Part shown: positions 17,566 through 26,521 of the stretch, one piece after another
Layout of the letters: every line of letters starts with the position of its first letter
Numbering within the stretch: the stretch's first letter is position 1
Assembly (NCBI GenBank): GCA_018662925.1
Contig: JABJFC010000045.1
Span: 1-64,000 of the forward strand
Length of the DNA stretch: 64,000 bases
Direction: 5' to 3'
Origin: Alphaproteobacteria bacterium
GTDB taxonomy: Bacteria > Pseudomonadota > Alphaproteobacteria > 16-39-46 > JABJFC01
Position numbers and translations under genes: made by a program
Notes under the pieces: model-generated
Told to the model about the DNA's origin: nothing
What the model saw: only the letters and a program-made list of their open reading frames with translations
Databases searched by the model: none

Positions 17566-18495
17566 TTACGCGTCCTTTCCTTTGTATATGCGAACCATGC
17601 CCTTCAGCAATGCCAGAGTTTCGTCCCGGGGCCTTTGAAAACAGTTACGCCCAATAATTGATCCGGATCCCCCTCCATCTCGAATGGCACGAGCATCATC
17701 AAAGACGGCTTCTTCATCCTTGGCTTCCCCTCCAGAAAAGATCACCAAACGGCGGCCATCAAAACAACTTTTCACCACATGGGCCACGCGATCCCGGAGA
17801 GCCCCAGCCGCCACATTTTCCTCGTAAGCAAAACGCGCCGCCTCACTTTCAATGTGTTCCGATGGCAGTTTGACCTTAATGATATGGGCACCCAGCAAAG
17901 CAGCCATATGAGCCCCATAGGCAACGGTATCTAAGCCCGTTTCTCCTGCCTTAGACATATGCCCCCTCGGGTAAGACCAAATGATGACAGCCAAACCACA
18001 CGCTTTGGCCTCTTGCGCCAATGCCTGAATCTCTTCATACAACTCATATGTCTGGTCAACGCCCGGATAAATGGTAAACCCAATAGCTGAGCAACCCAAT
18101 CGCAAAGCATCCTCAACGGTTCCTGTAATGGCTTGATCTGAGGCTTCGTTTCCGGGGACCAAGCTATTGCCACTGTTCACCTTAAGAATAAGCGGAATCT
18201 CTCCTGCAAAAGTCGACGCACCTGCTTCTAACAGCCCAAGCGGAGCCGCAAATGCAGACAATCCCCCATCGATTGCCAATTGAAAATGATAGTGTGGATC
18301 ATAGGACCCTTCATTCATGGAAAAACTGCGGCCGGGGCCATGTTCAAACCCCTGATCCACAGGATAAATAATCAGCTTGCCCGTTCCCCCTAAATGCCCA
18401 TGGGATAGGATGCGTGCTAAATTTGATTTAGTTCCGGGACAGTCACTTTCATAGTGAGTCAGGATTTTTTTTGTTGTTTCTGTCATGAATGTCAT
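17566..18495 (-). CDS. fbaB: Class I fructose-bisphosphate aldolase (DhnA/FbaB type)
   Basis: 309 residues from the ATG at 18495. An AGGGA ribosome-binding site lies 6 nt before this codon; the frame is open for 21 further codons upstream without a better site. Belongs to the DhnA/FbaB Schiff-base aldolase family, which cleaves fructose-1,6-bisphosphate to dihydroxyacetone phosphate and glyceraldehyde-3-phosphate. Visible features are the N-terminal [16 protein letters not shown], the strand with the presumed Schiff-base lysine ([11 protein letters not shown]), and the C-terminal phosphate-binding [10 protein letters not shown]. First gene of the fba-efp-suhB cluster; its promoter probably lies in 18496-18632. 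Confidence 0.92.
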   Translation of the reverse strand: MTFMTETTKKILTHYESDCPGTKSNLARILSHGHLGGTGKLIIYPVDQGFEHGPGRSFSMNEGSYDPHYHFQLAIDGGLSAFAAPLGLLEAGASTFAGEIPLILKVNSGNSLVPGNEASDQAITGTVEDALRLGCSAIGFTIYPGVDQTYELYEEIQALAQEAKACGLAVIIWSYPRGHMSKAGETGLDTVAYGAHMAALLGAHIIKVKLPSEHIESEAARFAYEENVAAGALRDRVAHVVKSCFDGRRLVIFSGGEAKDEEAVFDDARAIRDGGGSGSIIGRNCFQRPRDETLALLKGMVRIYKGKDA

Positions 18496-18632
18496 CATCT
18501 GTCCCTTTTGATAGACGCGTGCCCCTTCCTTAATAGAGGTCTTGCGTCCTTTTTGCAATGAAAAGGTGAAACAGACATGAACGCCAAGTGTTTTTGTAAT
18601 GACCGATTAAAAGCATATGCAGATTTACAAAC

Positions 18633-19280
18633 CTATTGCCCAGATCTTAACGCTTTGACAAAGCTTGCAAGCCCTCTCTGGCGCGTCCTCTTTAAACGCT
18701 CGGCATGAAGGATGGCCCGCACCTCTTCTACACTCGCATTCAGGTCATTGTTAACGATGACATAGTCATATTCCGCCCAGTGGCTCATCTCGTCCGAAGC
18801 TTGGGCCATGCGCTGAGCAACCACTTCATCGGAATCTTGGGCACGATTCTTAAGGCGCACCTCCAGCTCGCCTGTAGATGGCGGCAACACAAAGACAGAA
18901 ACCAGATCCCCTCGAGATTGCTGGGCAATTTGCTGTGTCCCCTGCCAATCAATATCAAAAAGAACATCGATTCCTTTCTCTAGGGACTCATCCACGAGAG
19001 CCTTGGGTGTTCCATAATAGTGGCCAAATACTTTGGCGTATTCTAGGAAAGCCCCATCGGCAATCATATGGTTGAACTCTTCTAATGTGGAAAAATGATA
19101 GTCGACCCCAACTGTTTCTCCCGGACGCCTTTCGCGGGTAGTTGCCGACACAGACAAAACGAGGCGCTTTTCTGATTCCAATAACTTCTTAGAAATAGAG
19201 CTCTTTCCCGCTCCAGATGGAGACGCCAATACCAGCATCATTCCCCGTCTCGGGATATCGCCTTGATAGGAATGACTCAC
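18633..19280 (-). CDS. gmk: Guanylate kinase
   Basis: 215 residues; converts GMP and ATP to GDP and ADP. The P-loop is SPSGAGKSS (about residues 20-28), followed by the GMP-binding SATTRERRPGE and the VDYHF segment typical of the family. The GTG start at 19280 overlaps the mltG stop codon by 4 nt (GTGA) and has AAGGA 6 nt upstream, so translation is coupled to mltG. Length and order are complete, with nothing unusual. Confidence 0.96.
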   Translation of the reverse strand: MSHSYQGDIPRRGMMLVLASPSGAGKSSISKKLLESEKRLVLSVSATTRERRPGETVGVDYHFSTLEEFNHMIADGAFLEYAKVFGHYYGTPKALVDESLEKGIDVLFDIDWQGTQQIAQQSRGDLVSVFVLPPSTGELEVRLKNRAQDSDEVVAQRMAQASDEMSHWAEYDYVIVNNDLNASVEEVRAILHAERLKRTRQRGLASFVKALRSGQ

Positions 19281-20329
19281 TGTTGTCCTTCCATTCTTTG
19301 AGGTTGGTCCGGCTGTGCTTGGTCACGCTCTTGCTTTATTTTTTGTGCTTTGGCCGTTTCCTGTTGGCGCAACGCTTGTCGATTTTTCCACTTCTTTACC
19401 TGAAATCGGTTATTTTTATGCTCATTCAATGTCTGAGCAAAAACATGCCCCCCACGCCCGTTTGCCACAAAATAGAGCTCTTTTGTCTCCATGGGTTGGG
19501 TAACAGCCTCAATGGAAGCATAGCCGGGGTTCGAAATAGGCGTCGGTGGCAATCCCTTATTCTTGTATGTATTGTAGGGACCAGCAACCTGTAAGTCCTT
19601 TTCCGTCAAGAGACGATCCAACGGATGCTTACCTTGTGTTAACTGATATACGACCGTCGGATCGGCTTGCAAGGGCATCCCGCGACTCAGCCGGTTCAGA
19701 AAGACAGCAGCGACACGTGCCCTTTCAGCATCTTGAGGTGTTTCCAATTCGACAATAGAAGCCAATATTAACACTTCTTCGGGCGATTTTAGGGGAAGAT
19801 TTTCTTTTCTCGCTGCCCACAAAGTGGACAAGATCCGCTCCATAGCTTCTTCCATCCGATGGATCAAAGTTTCACGCGCATCTCCGTGGGAATAATAATA
19901 AGTATCTGGTAAAAGAGCCCCTTCTTTTGGCATTTGGGCCACGTCACCATTCAGGCCCACTGCCTTTGTGACAAGATCAATAACGTGATAGCTGCTAAGG
20001 CCTTCTGGAATGGTCAATGTCCGATAGGATATCTTTCCATCATCCATCAAGTTAAGAATCTGCCGAAGGGTGACATGGGCGGGAAATGTATATTCGCCCG
20101 CCTTTAAATTATATCCCAAGAGGCGTGCCATGGCCTTGAAAATAAAAGCCCGTCTAATCACGTCTTCCTTGCGTAACTGCTTGGCCACACTCCGAATGCT
20201 AGAGCCTTTTTCAATCAAGACCGTCATAGGACGTTCTGAAGGCCCCTCGCGCACAAGCCCATACCAAACGCCCCCGACTCCTAAGAGTAAGAACGTTATA
20301 ACGCCGAGAAGAATTACTATCCCGCGCAT
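19277..20329 (-). CDS. mltG: Endolytic murein transglycosylase MltG
   Basis: 350 residues. A single N-terminal transmembrane helix (about residues 3-24) anchors it in the inner membrane. A LysM-like subdomain and the YceG/MltG catalytic domain follow. The presumed catalytic Glu194 lies in the motif ASIVELETP, and the conserved FLNRLSRGMPLQADPTV follows. The family cuts nascent peptidoglycan strands and sets glycan length. It lies 21 bp downstream of fabF and overlaps gmk by 4 nt; the fab-mltG order is common in Alphaproteobacteria. The last ~40 residues are a Gln/Lys-rich, probably disordered tail. Confidence 0.95.
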   Translation of the reverse strand: MRGIVILLGVITFLLLGVGGVWYGLVREGPSERPMTVLIEKGSSIRSVAKQLRKEDVIRRAFIFKAMARLLGYNLKAGEYTFPAHVTLRQILNLMDDGKISYRTLTIPEGLSSYHVIDLVTKAVGLNGDVAQMPKEGALLPDTYYYSHGDARETLIHRMEEAMERILSTLWAARKENLPLKSPEEVLILASIVELETPQDAERARVAAVFLNRLSRGMPLQADPTVVYQLTQGKHPLDRLLTEKDLQVAGPYNTYKNKGLPPTPISNPGYASIEAVTQPMETKELYFVANGRGGHVFAQTLNEHKNNRFQVKKWKNRQALRQQETAKAQKIKQERDQAQPDQPQRMEGQQ

Positions 20330-20350
20330 GTAATAGGGGCTCCAAGTGGC

Positions 20351-21610
20351 TTAAGAATGGGTACCGAAAATAAGTGAAGCATTTGTTCCTCCAAACCCAA
20401 ATGAGTTGGACATTACTACCTTCATGGGCTTTTCTTTTGCTTTATTTGGGACAAGATCGAGACCTTCAGCCTCTTCTAACTGTTCATGCAAATTCAGTGT
20501 CGGTGGCATAATCCCTGAATTTAGGGCCTTTGTTGTAAAGATTGCTTCTACTCCCCCTGCAGCCCCTAAGAGATGACCTATGGCCGATTTCGTAGAGGAC
20601 ATGGCAGCCTTCGGCTTATCCCCAAACAGTCTCTTTACGGCGCGCACTTCAACAGCATCTCCCAAGGGGGTCGATGTTCCATGGGCGTTAATATAGTCTA
20701 TAGCATCAGGAGAAAGATTGGCGGTCCTTAAGGCTCCTTGCATTGCACGATAAGCCCCTGAGCCATCTTCTGCGGGTGCCGTTATATGATGGGCATCACC
20801 TGAAAGACCATATCCTAGGATTTCGGCATAAATCTTAGCGCCACGTGCTTTGGCATGTTCAAGCTCTTCCAACACAAGAATACCGGCTCCCTCGCCCATA
20901 ACAAATCCATCGCGACCTTGATCCCAAGGACGGGAAGCTTCTTGGGGGGTATCGTTATACTGTGTTGATAGAGCACGCGCACTGGCAAAACCTGAAATCC
21001 CAATCCGACAAACGGCTGCCTCGGCCCCACCAGCGATCATAACATCTGCATCGCCAAATTGAATCAGGCGACTGGCATCTCCAATCGCGTGACTCCCAGC
21101 GGCACATGCCGTTACGGTGGCATTGTTCGGCCCTCTAAAGCCGTGACGAATAGACACGTGACCAGCAGCTAAATTAACAAGAGTGGAGGGAATAAAGAAA
21201 GGGCTCACACGCCGAGGACCTTGGGTATTCAGGGCCACCGAATTGTCATATATGCCTGGCAAGCCTCCGATACCTGAGCCAATAACAACACCTGTTCGAT
21301 CTTGGGATTCTTCATCCTGGGGATTCCACCCAGCATCTTCTACAGCCTCTTTTGCCGCCATCAATGCATAAAGAATAAAGTCACAGATTTTTCGCTGTTC
21401 TTTAGGGGGAACATGGCTATCAGCATTCAGATTTCCAGGAGCATCTCCTCGGGGAACTTGGCCCGCGATCCTTGTCTTTAGATCAGAGACATCAAATGAC
21501 TCTATCTCTTTGATTCCGGACTCACCTTTGAGAATACGATCCCACACATGCTGAACCCCACATCCCAGGGGACTCACCATTCCAAGACCGGTCACAACAA
21601 CACGTCGCAT
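20351..21610 (-). CDS. fabF: Beta-ketoacyl-ACP synthase II
   Basis: 419 residues from the ATG at 21610, which has a GAGG site 9 nt upstream; the TTG two codons earlier is less likely. Catalyses condensation of malonyl-ACP with acyl-ACP in fatty-acid elongation. The Cys-His-His triad is visible: Cys169 in TVTACAAGSHA, the first His in NAHGTSTPLGD and the second in SAIGHLLGAAGG. Follows acpP after 119 bp in the fabD-fabG-acpP-fabF order. Confidence 0.96.
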   Translation of the reverse strand: MRRVVVTGLGMVSPLGCGVQHVWDRILKGESGIKEIESFDVSDLKTRIAGQVPRGDAPGNLNADSHVPPKEQRKICDFILYALMAAKEAVEDAGWNPQDEESQDRTGVVIGSGIGGLPGIYDNSVALNTQGPRRVSPFFIPSTLVNLAAGHVSIRHGFRGPNNATVTACAAGSHAIGDASRLIQFGDADVMIAGGAEAAVCRIGISGFASARALSTQYNDTPQEASRPWDQGRDGFVMGEGAGILVLEELEHAKARGAKIYAEILGYGLSGDAHHITAPAEDGSGAYRAMQGALRTANLSPDAIDYINAHGTSTPLGDAVEVRAVKRLFGDKPKAAMSSTKSAIGHLLGAAGGVEAIFTTKALNSGIMPPTLNLHEQLEEAEGLDLVPNKAKEKPMKVVMSNSFGFGGTNASLIFGTHS

Positions 21611-21729
21611 TTTCAAAGTCCTCTTAATGGTTTACGCAAGAACACCAAAATCTCTTAGGAGCCGAGCCCTTAAGAGAGTCTCTTAAAAATAGAGCTTTGG
21701 ACAAACAAGCGCAAAACGCTAATTGCACG

Positions 21730-21966
21730 CTAGGCAGCTTGCTTTTCAATATAGCCGATGGCGTCTTGAACCGTCAGAATTTTCTCTGCAGCTTCATCTG
21801 GAATCTCACAACCAAACTCTTCTTCAAAAGCCATTACAAGTTCTACAGTATCAAGGCTATCTGCACCTAGATCGTCCACAAAGCTTGCATTGGTTGTAAC
21901 CTTTGATTCTTCAACACCAAGGTGTTCAACAACAATCTTTTTAACGCGATCCGCTATATCAGTCAT
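21730..21966 (-). CDS. acpP: Acyl carrier protein
   Basis: 78 residues, acidic four-helix carrier. The 4'-phosphopantetheine attachment site is Ser37 in [14 protein letters not shown]. Carries growing acyl chains for the neighbouring Fab enzymes. AAGGA lies 6 nt before the ATG at 21966. The 110-bp gap to fabG and the 119-bp gap to fabF may hold extra promoters or terminators, as ACP is usually made in excess. Confidence 0.97.
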   Translation of the reverse strand: MTDIADRVKKIVVEHLGVEESKVTTNASFVDDLGADSLDTVELVMAFEEEFGCEIPDEAAEKILTVQDAIGYIEKQAA

Positions 21967-22076
21967 AGAGTATTCCTTCTATTCGGTAATATAATAATTT
22001 TCATTACATTCTTATGGCCTGGCAAAACTTCTTTGTAAAGAGTTTTATGGTAACTTTTCTAAAAAAGGGCCTCCTA

Positions 22077-22814
22077 TTAGATCATGGCCATCCCGCCATT
22101 AACATGTAGAGTTTGACCTGTAACATACTTTGCTTCATCGCTGGCCAAAAAGGTTGCCGCAGTAGCTATATCTTTAGGGTCTCCAATGCGCCCCATGGGG
22201 ATAGACGCCAAGATTCCTTCTTTTTGACCATCAGACAAAACACTCGTCATCGGAGACTCAATGAAGCCCGGCGCAATACAGTTCACCGTTATACCACGAC
22301 TTGCAACTTCTGATGCTAAAGCTTTGGTCATGCCAATCATGCCCGCTTTTGTTGCCGCATAGTTGGATTGGCCAGGATTTCCAGTCACCCCCACCACAGA
22401 AGTAATGCCTATAATACGCCCAAATCGATTTTTCATCATCGATCGGAGACAGGCACGCGAAAGGCGAAAAGCTGCCGTCAAATTCACATTCAAAACCGTT
22501 TCCCAGTCTTCATCTTTCATGCGCATCATGAGGCCATCTCTTGTAAGACCAGCATTATTGACCAAAACGTCAAGGCCTCCCATGGCTTTTTCAGCACTGG
22601 GGATCAAAGCCTCAGTTGACTCAGAATCGGAAAGATTACAGGTGACAATGTTTACACGCTCTTTCAACTCATTGGCCAAGGACTCAAGAGCCTCTTTTCG
22701 AGTCCCAGACAGAGTCACATGGGCACCCTGTTCATGAAGGGCTGTTGCAATAGCGCGTCCAATGGCGCCTGAGGCCCCCGTCACGAGAGCTTTCTTATTT
22801 TCTAACCGAAACAT
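22077..22814 (-). CDS. fabG: 3-oxoacyl-ACP reductase
   Basis: 245 residues; short-chain dehydrogenase that reduces 3-oxoacyl-ACP with NADPH. The Rossmann motif is TGASGAIGRA (about residues 12-21), NNAG lies at 86-89, and the catalytic residues are Ser139, Tyr152 and Lys156. The start at 22814 has an AAGGAG site and lies 18 bp after fabD. Confidence 0.96.
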   Translation of the reverse strand: MFRLENKKALVTGASGAIGRAIATALHEQGAHVTLSGTRKEALESLANELKERVNIVTCNLSDSESTEALIPSAEKAMGGLDVLVNNAGLTRDGLMMRMKDEDWETVLNVNLTAAFRLSRACLRSMMKNRFGRIIGITSVVGVTGNPGQSNYAATKAGMIGMTKALASEVASRGITVNCIAPGFIESPMTSVLSDGQKEGILASIPMGRIGDPKDIATAATFLASDEAKYVTGQTLHVNGGMAMI

Positions 22815-22832
22815 ACTTCTTCTCCTTAATAA

Positions 22833-23774
22833 TTACGCCGACTTCAGAAACGATTCTATTTGTTCAACTGAATTAATAGTAATTCTATTCATGTCGGGAC
22901 AAATCCGTTTGTTGAGCCCTGTTAAGACATTCCCTGAGCCTACTTCAATGACCGTATCTACGCCCAGCTCTGCCATCTTCAAGACACTTTCCCGCCACCG
23001 AACCATGTGGGTGATTTGCTCCACGAGAAGGCTGGGAATCTGATCCGCTTTTTGAACATCCGCCGCCGTAACATTGCTGATCAAGGGCACAACTGGATCG
23101 ACACATGTAACGGTTTTAAATTCCTGTTCCATAGCTTGGGCCGCTGGCGCCATCAAAGGGCAATGAAAGGGCGCACTAACTGGCAACAAAAGGCTGCGCT
23201 TGCTGCCCCGACCGGTTGCAGCTTTAATGGCGCGATCAATGGCATCCTTATGTCCACTAAGCACCGTTTGACCAGGACAGTTGTCATTGGCCAAGACACA
23301 GACCTCTTCCTGGGCCACGTCCTTGGAGATATCAGTCACATCGGAAAGATCTAGCCCAAGCACGGCAGCCATGGCACCCTGTCCAACGGGAACGGCCTCT
23401 TGCATGGCCTTTCCACGTGCCCGCAACAAACGAGCCGTATCAGCAATGGTAAAACTTTTGGCCGCAGCCAAGGCTGAATATTCCCCTAAAGAGTGTCCTG
23501 CCACGTAAGAGGCTTTCTCTTGAAGGTTCAAGCCGCCTTCTTTCTCCAAAACCCTTAAGATGGCCAAACTGACGGCCATCAAAGCCGGCTGCGCATTTTC
23601 TGTCAGGGTCAGAGTCTCTCCGGGCCCTTCAAAAATAAGCTTGCTCAAGTTTTGGTGGAGGGCATCATCTACTTCTTGGAACACGTCCCGTGCAACGGAA
23701 AAAGCTTCATAGACATCTTTTCCCATCCCAACGGCCTGAGAACCTTGTCCAGGAAACAAAAAAGCTTGTGACAT
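22833..23774 (-). CDS. fabD: Malonyl-CoA:ACP transacylase
   Basis: 313 residues; loads malonyl groups onto ACP. The catalytic Ser95 is in AGHSLGEYSAL and the catalytic His in SAPFHCPLM (around residue 204); the N-terminal FLFPGQGSQ is the family signature. First gene of the fabD-fabG-acpP-fabF cluster, with 93 bp separating it from the secreted-protein gene upstream, so it likely has its own promoter there. Confidence 0.96.
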   Translation of the reverse strand: MSQAFLFPGQGSQAVGMGKDVYEAFSVARDVFQEVDDALHQNLSKLIFEGPGETLTLTENAQPALMAVSLAILRVLEKEGGLNLQEKASYVAGHSLGEYSALAAAKSFTIADTARLLRARGKAMQEAVPVGQGAMAAVLGLDLSDVTDISKDVAQEEVCVLANDNCPGQTVLSGHKDAIDRAIKAATGRGSKRSLLLPVSAPFHCPLMAPAAQAMEQEFKTVTCVDPVVPLISNVTAADVQKADQIPSLLVEQITHMVRWRESVLKMAELGVDTVIEVGSGNVLTGLNKRICPDMNRITINSVEQIESFLKSA

Positions 23775-23867
23775 TGTAAAACTCTCATCAACTATAAAAT
23801 ATCGCCTTATGTGATAGCGTATTTTAAAGAAGTGTCAAGTAAAGAAGCCTATAACGACCTAGAAAGA

Positions 23868-24365
23868 CTATTCGTTAGGAGCGGGTTCTGCTTTTCGCGA
23901 AGGCTTGTAGGAAGGGCTTTCCTTGTGCATCTGGGACTCGTGGGCTATCCAGCGCTGGAGTTGATTAACAAGATTTTTAGGCCTTTCTATTCTAATATCC
24001 ATGGGCATAAGACCTGGCCCTTTTGTAAACAAATGATTAGCTAAAAAATGCATCTTATCCATCAAACAGCTTCGAATTTTCCCCTGCCCCGATTTAGTGT
24101 CCTCATTGTAGCAAGACTTCACCCTGTGAGACCAACGTGAGGTTCCATTTAATCTTTTTGGAGCTCTGCCCCCTGAAATCGTCAGACCTCGAACCAAAGA
24201 ATGTACATGACCCTTAAGACATTCTTCAATTTTTGAGACATCCTTCATACAGCTGCTTACATCTTCAGTCCATTCACTATAATTATCCGCCAAATCGGCC
24301 TTGCCACTGAAAGCAATCAAACTCATTACCAAACTGCTCAAAAAAACCCTGTTAATACCACTCAT
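23868..24365 (-). CDS. Small secreted protein with four cysteines
   Basis: 165 residues from the ATG at 24365, where a signal peptide begins (hydrophobic core at about residues 5-20). The mature part contains four Cys in two groups (SSCMKDVSKIEECLKG and KSCYNEDTKS...RSCLMD), so two disulfides are plausible after export. The C-terminus is Lys/Pro-rich. Family not recognised. The ATG overlaps the stop of the small frame upstream as TAATG, which suggests translational coupling. Confidence 0.65.
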   Translation of the reverse strand: MSGINRVFLSSLVMSLIAFSGKADLADNYSEWTEDVSSCMKDVSKIEECLKGHVHSLVRGLTISGGRAPKRLNGTSRWSHRVKSCYNEDTKSGQGKIRSCLMDKMHFLANHLFTKGPGLMPMDIRIERPKNLVNQLQRWIAHESQMHKESPSYKPSRKAEPAPNE

Positions 24366-24598
24366 TAGAACCTTCGCCTCATTGTTTCTGCTCGTTCTTG
24401 ATTCCATTCTACTTCATCTCCCCGCCCACTTCTAGTCTCCTGAAAGTTCATGCTGTAGAATGAAGGTATTAGATCTTCCCCTGTATCCCCCTTCGAAAAA
24501 AACCCCAAAAACGAACTTTTCTGCGAATTACTGCTTGATTTACTCTGGTGTTCGTGCAATAAATCTTGCAAATCTTTACATATGCATGAGTGGTTCAT
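24365..24598 (-). CDS. Possible small protein coupled to the secreted Cys protein
   Basis: 77 residues; the ATG at 24598 is preceded by AAGGAG, though only 2 nt away, which is unusually close. It has a CIC motif near the N-terminus, a Ser-rich middle and an Arg-rich end, and no signal peptide. Support comes only from the ribosome-binding sequence and the TAATG overlap with the next gene. It could instead be an untranslated leader. Confidence 0.35.
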   Translation of the reverse strand: MNHSCICKDLQDLLHEHQSKSSSNSQKSSFLGFFSKGDTGEDLIPSFYSMNFQETRSGRGDEVEWNQERAETMRRRF

Positions 24599-24606
24599 GT
24601 CTCCTT

Positions 24607-24622
24607 GCCGGGGTGACCCGGC
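24607..24622 (+). promoter_or_regulatory. Hairpin in the rpsF leader
   Basis: GCCGGG and CCCGGC form a perfect 6-bp stem with a GTGA loop, 52 nt before the rpsF ATG and inside the short divergent region. In many bacteria an S6:S18-binding structure with CCG trinucleotides occurs in the rpsF leader; whether this is one cannot be told by eye. A second weak stem (AAGCT/AGCTT) follows at about 24628-24641. Confidence 0.4.
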
Positions 24623-24673
24623 TAGACAAGCTGAAAAGCTTTTATGTCAATTAGCCGAAAGGAGTACTTTATA

Positions 24674-25165
24674 ATGGCTCTCTATGAGCACGTACTTATT
24701 ACACGTCAAGATCTGACAAAAAGTCAGACCGAGACTCTTGAAAAGAAATTCGTGGACATCCTGACCGAGAATGGTGGGACTGTCAAAAAAACCGAATATT
24801 GGGGGCTAAAACAATTAGCCTATCGCATCAAAAAAAATCGCAAAGGGCATTATCACTTTTTCAATATTGATACCCCTTCAGCCGCTCTCGTGGAAATGGA
24901 GCGTGTCATGCGGTTGAATGAAGATGTTCTTAGATACCTTAGCATCAAAGTTGACAAACTAGACGATGAACCCTCTATCATGATGCGAGAACGCTCTCAT
25001 GAAGAAGGATCTTTCAATCGGGAACGGTCGTTTGATTCCAATAGAGAAAGCCGTCACTCGGACGCGAAAGGCGACGATAACAGATTTTCTGGAAAAGAAG
25101 ACGCTGGAGATAAGCCAACTGAAGAACCCTCTTCAAAAGCCACATCCAACGATGATGACCAATAA
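24674..25165 (+). CDS. rpsF: 30S ribosomal protein S6
   Basis: 163 residues from the ATG at 24674, chosen for AAAGGAG (24658-24664) and because MALYEHVLITRQD matches S6 N-termini; an upstream in-frame start at 24644 would add 10 unlikely residues. S6 binds the platform of the 30S subunit with S18, encoded next. The core ends near residue 105, and a charged, low-complexity tail of ~55 residues (Arg/Ser/Asp/Glu-rich, ending NDDDQ) extends beyond the usual length. Confidence 0.95.
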   Translation: MALYEHVLITRQDLTKSQTETLEKKFVDILTENGGTVKKTEYWGLKQLAYRIKKNRKGHYHFFNIDTPSAALVEMERVMRLNEDVLRYLSIKVDKLDDEPSIMMRERSHEEGSFNRERSFDSNRESRHSDAKGDDNRFSGKEDAGDKPTEEPSSKATSNDDDQ

Positions 25166-25209
25166 TTGAAAATTTAATTTAGTTTGTAAAGACACCTAAG
25201 GAAATAGCT

Positions 25210-25530
25210 ATGAAGAGAACCCCAAGCGGTCCCAGGACAAGAGTTGAAAGGCCGCAAATTTCTATTGAAAACGTACCAGCACAATTTACCGCTGCACGCG
25301 CAGGAGTACGACGCCCCTTTTTCCGTCGTCAAAAGTCTTGCCCCTTTTCTGGACCTAAAGCTCCGACAATTGACTATAAAAACACCCGGCTTCTGTACCG
25401 ATACATTTCAGAACGTGGAAAAATTATACCAAGTCGAATCACCGCTGTTTCAGTAAAAAAGCAGCGTGAGCTCTCCAATGCTATCAAGAGAGCGCGCTAC
25501 TTGGCCCTTTTGCCCTACGTGGCACAATAG
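25210..25530 (+). CDS. rpsR: 30S ribosomal protein S18
   Basis: 106 residues; partner of S6 in the 30S platform. The core is recognised by [19 protein letters not shown] and [14 protein letters not shown]. The N-terminal 45 residues are longer than in E. coli and basic. The ATG at 25210 is preceded by an AAGGA site; the gene lies 44 bp after rpsF. Confidence 0.95.
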   Translation: MKRTPSGPRTRVERPQISIENVPAQFTAARAGVRRPFFRRQKSCPFSGPKAPTIDYKNTRLLYRYISERGKIIPSRITAVSVKKQRELSNAIKRARYLALLPYVAQ

Positions 25531-25568
25531 TTCCGTGTTCCCTTTCCATGCCTGAAAGGGAAACTCAC

Positions 25569-26483
25569 ATGGCCAATAAGACGACAGCCCCAACTCAAAA
25601 TCTAGTTATTGCCGCTGGAGGGGGGCTTTTGAGCCTCGCGTTAGGGGCTCCCTACATCATACTTTTCATGTATTTTGCCCAGCTCCCCCTCTATTTAGTT
25701 GGACTTAGCCTGGGCCCAAGAGAAGGGATCATAGCCTGTCTGGTTGCCTTTTTAGGTTCTCTCTTTGTTTTTGGCATCCCCGAATCAGTTTTATACATTA
25801 CCTTCCAGATACTTCCTGTCTTCTTGATTGTAAAAGGCTTTCTGACGCAGCAAAAAGATTCTTCTGGAAAACTGGGCTGGCCCACAATTGGATCGACCCT
25901 AACCGCTCTCATCCTAATAGGAAACCTGTTGCTTATCGGTGCTGACTTATGGTTTGCAACCCTAGCAACTGGCCTCGAGACCTATATCGCAAGCATCGTT
26001 GAAAAGACCACCGCGCTCATTCCAACACCCCTTCCGGAAGGAACTATCTCGCTTTTAATCGCTTTCATACCCGGCCTTGTCATCGTGTCATGGCTTTGGA
26101 TGTCAATCATCAACACCCTTCTTGCCCAGTCAATCCTCTCGCGTTTTGGCAAAAACTTACGCCCCAGCCCAAGTATAACAACTCTATATCTACCCCCATG
26201 GATGATATGGATTCTCCTGGGATCAGTGCTCTTAGCATTTATGGGTGGACATATTGGGTATGTCGGAAAAAATGGTATTCTGATCAGCTTGCAAGCTTTT
26301 TTCTTCATAGGGCTTGCTGTTCTCCACTCCTTGTGCCAAAAGTGGAAGCTAAATGTGATAGTCCTTATAGGATTTTACCTTTTGATGTTTTTGTTAGGGT
26401 GGCCTATCATTCTCGTTGCTTTTATGGGGATATTGGACCACCTAATGGATTTCCGTCAACATATTGACGCGAAGAGAACTTAA
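25569..26483 (+). CDS. DUF2232-type multi-pass membrane protein
   Basis: 304 residues from the ATG at 25569 (AGGGA 8 nt upstream). Seven to eight hydrophobic helices are visible, for example at the N-terminus (about residues 16-40) and repeated Leu/Ile/Val/Phe stretches to the end. The position between rpsR and rplI is where Alphaproteobacteria carry a DUF2232 membrane protein, which supports the assignment. Substrate and function are unknown; resemblance to ECF-type transport components is only a possibility. Confidence 0.75.
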   Translation: MANKTTAPTQNLVIAAGGGLLSLALGAPYIILFMYFAQLPLYLVGLSLGPREGIIACLVAFLGSLFVFGIPESVLYITFQILPVFLIVKGFLTQQKDSSGKLGWPTIGSTLTALILIGNLLLIGADLWFATLATGLETYIASIVEKTTALIPTPLPEGTISLLIAFIPGLVIVSWLWMSIINTLLAQSILSRFGKNLRPSPSITTLYLPPWMIWILLGSVLLAFMGGHIGYVGKNGILISLQAFFFIGLAVLHSLCQKWKLNVIVLIGFYLLMFLLGWPIILVAFMGILDHLMDFRQHIDAKRT

Positions 26484-26521
26484 TTGTTTGAACAACTTAC
26501 TAAACTGGCAGGAGTAACCAA

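Noticed and set aside
19530-19550. GGTTCGAAAT-like sequence that might be a tRNA T-arm
   Set aside because: It lies inside the mltG coding sequence and no cloverleaf can be built around it.
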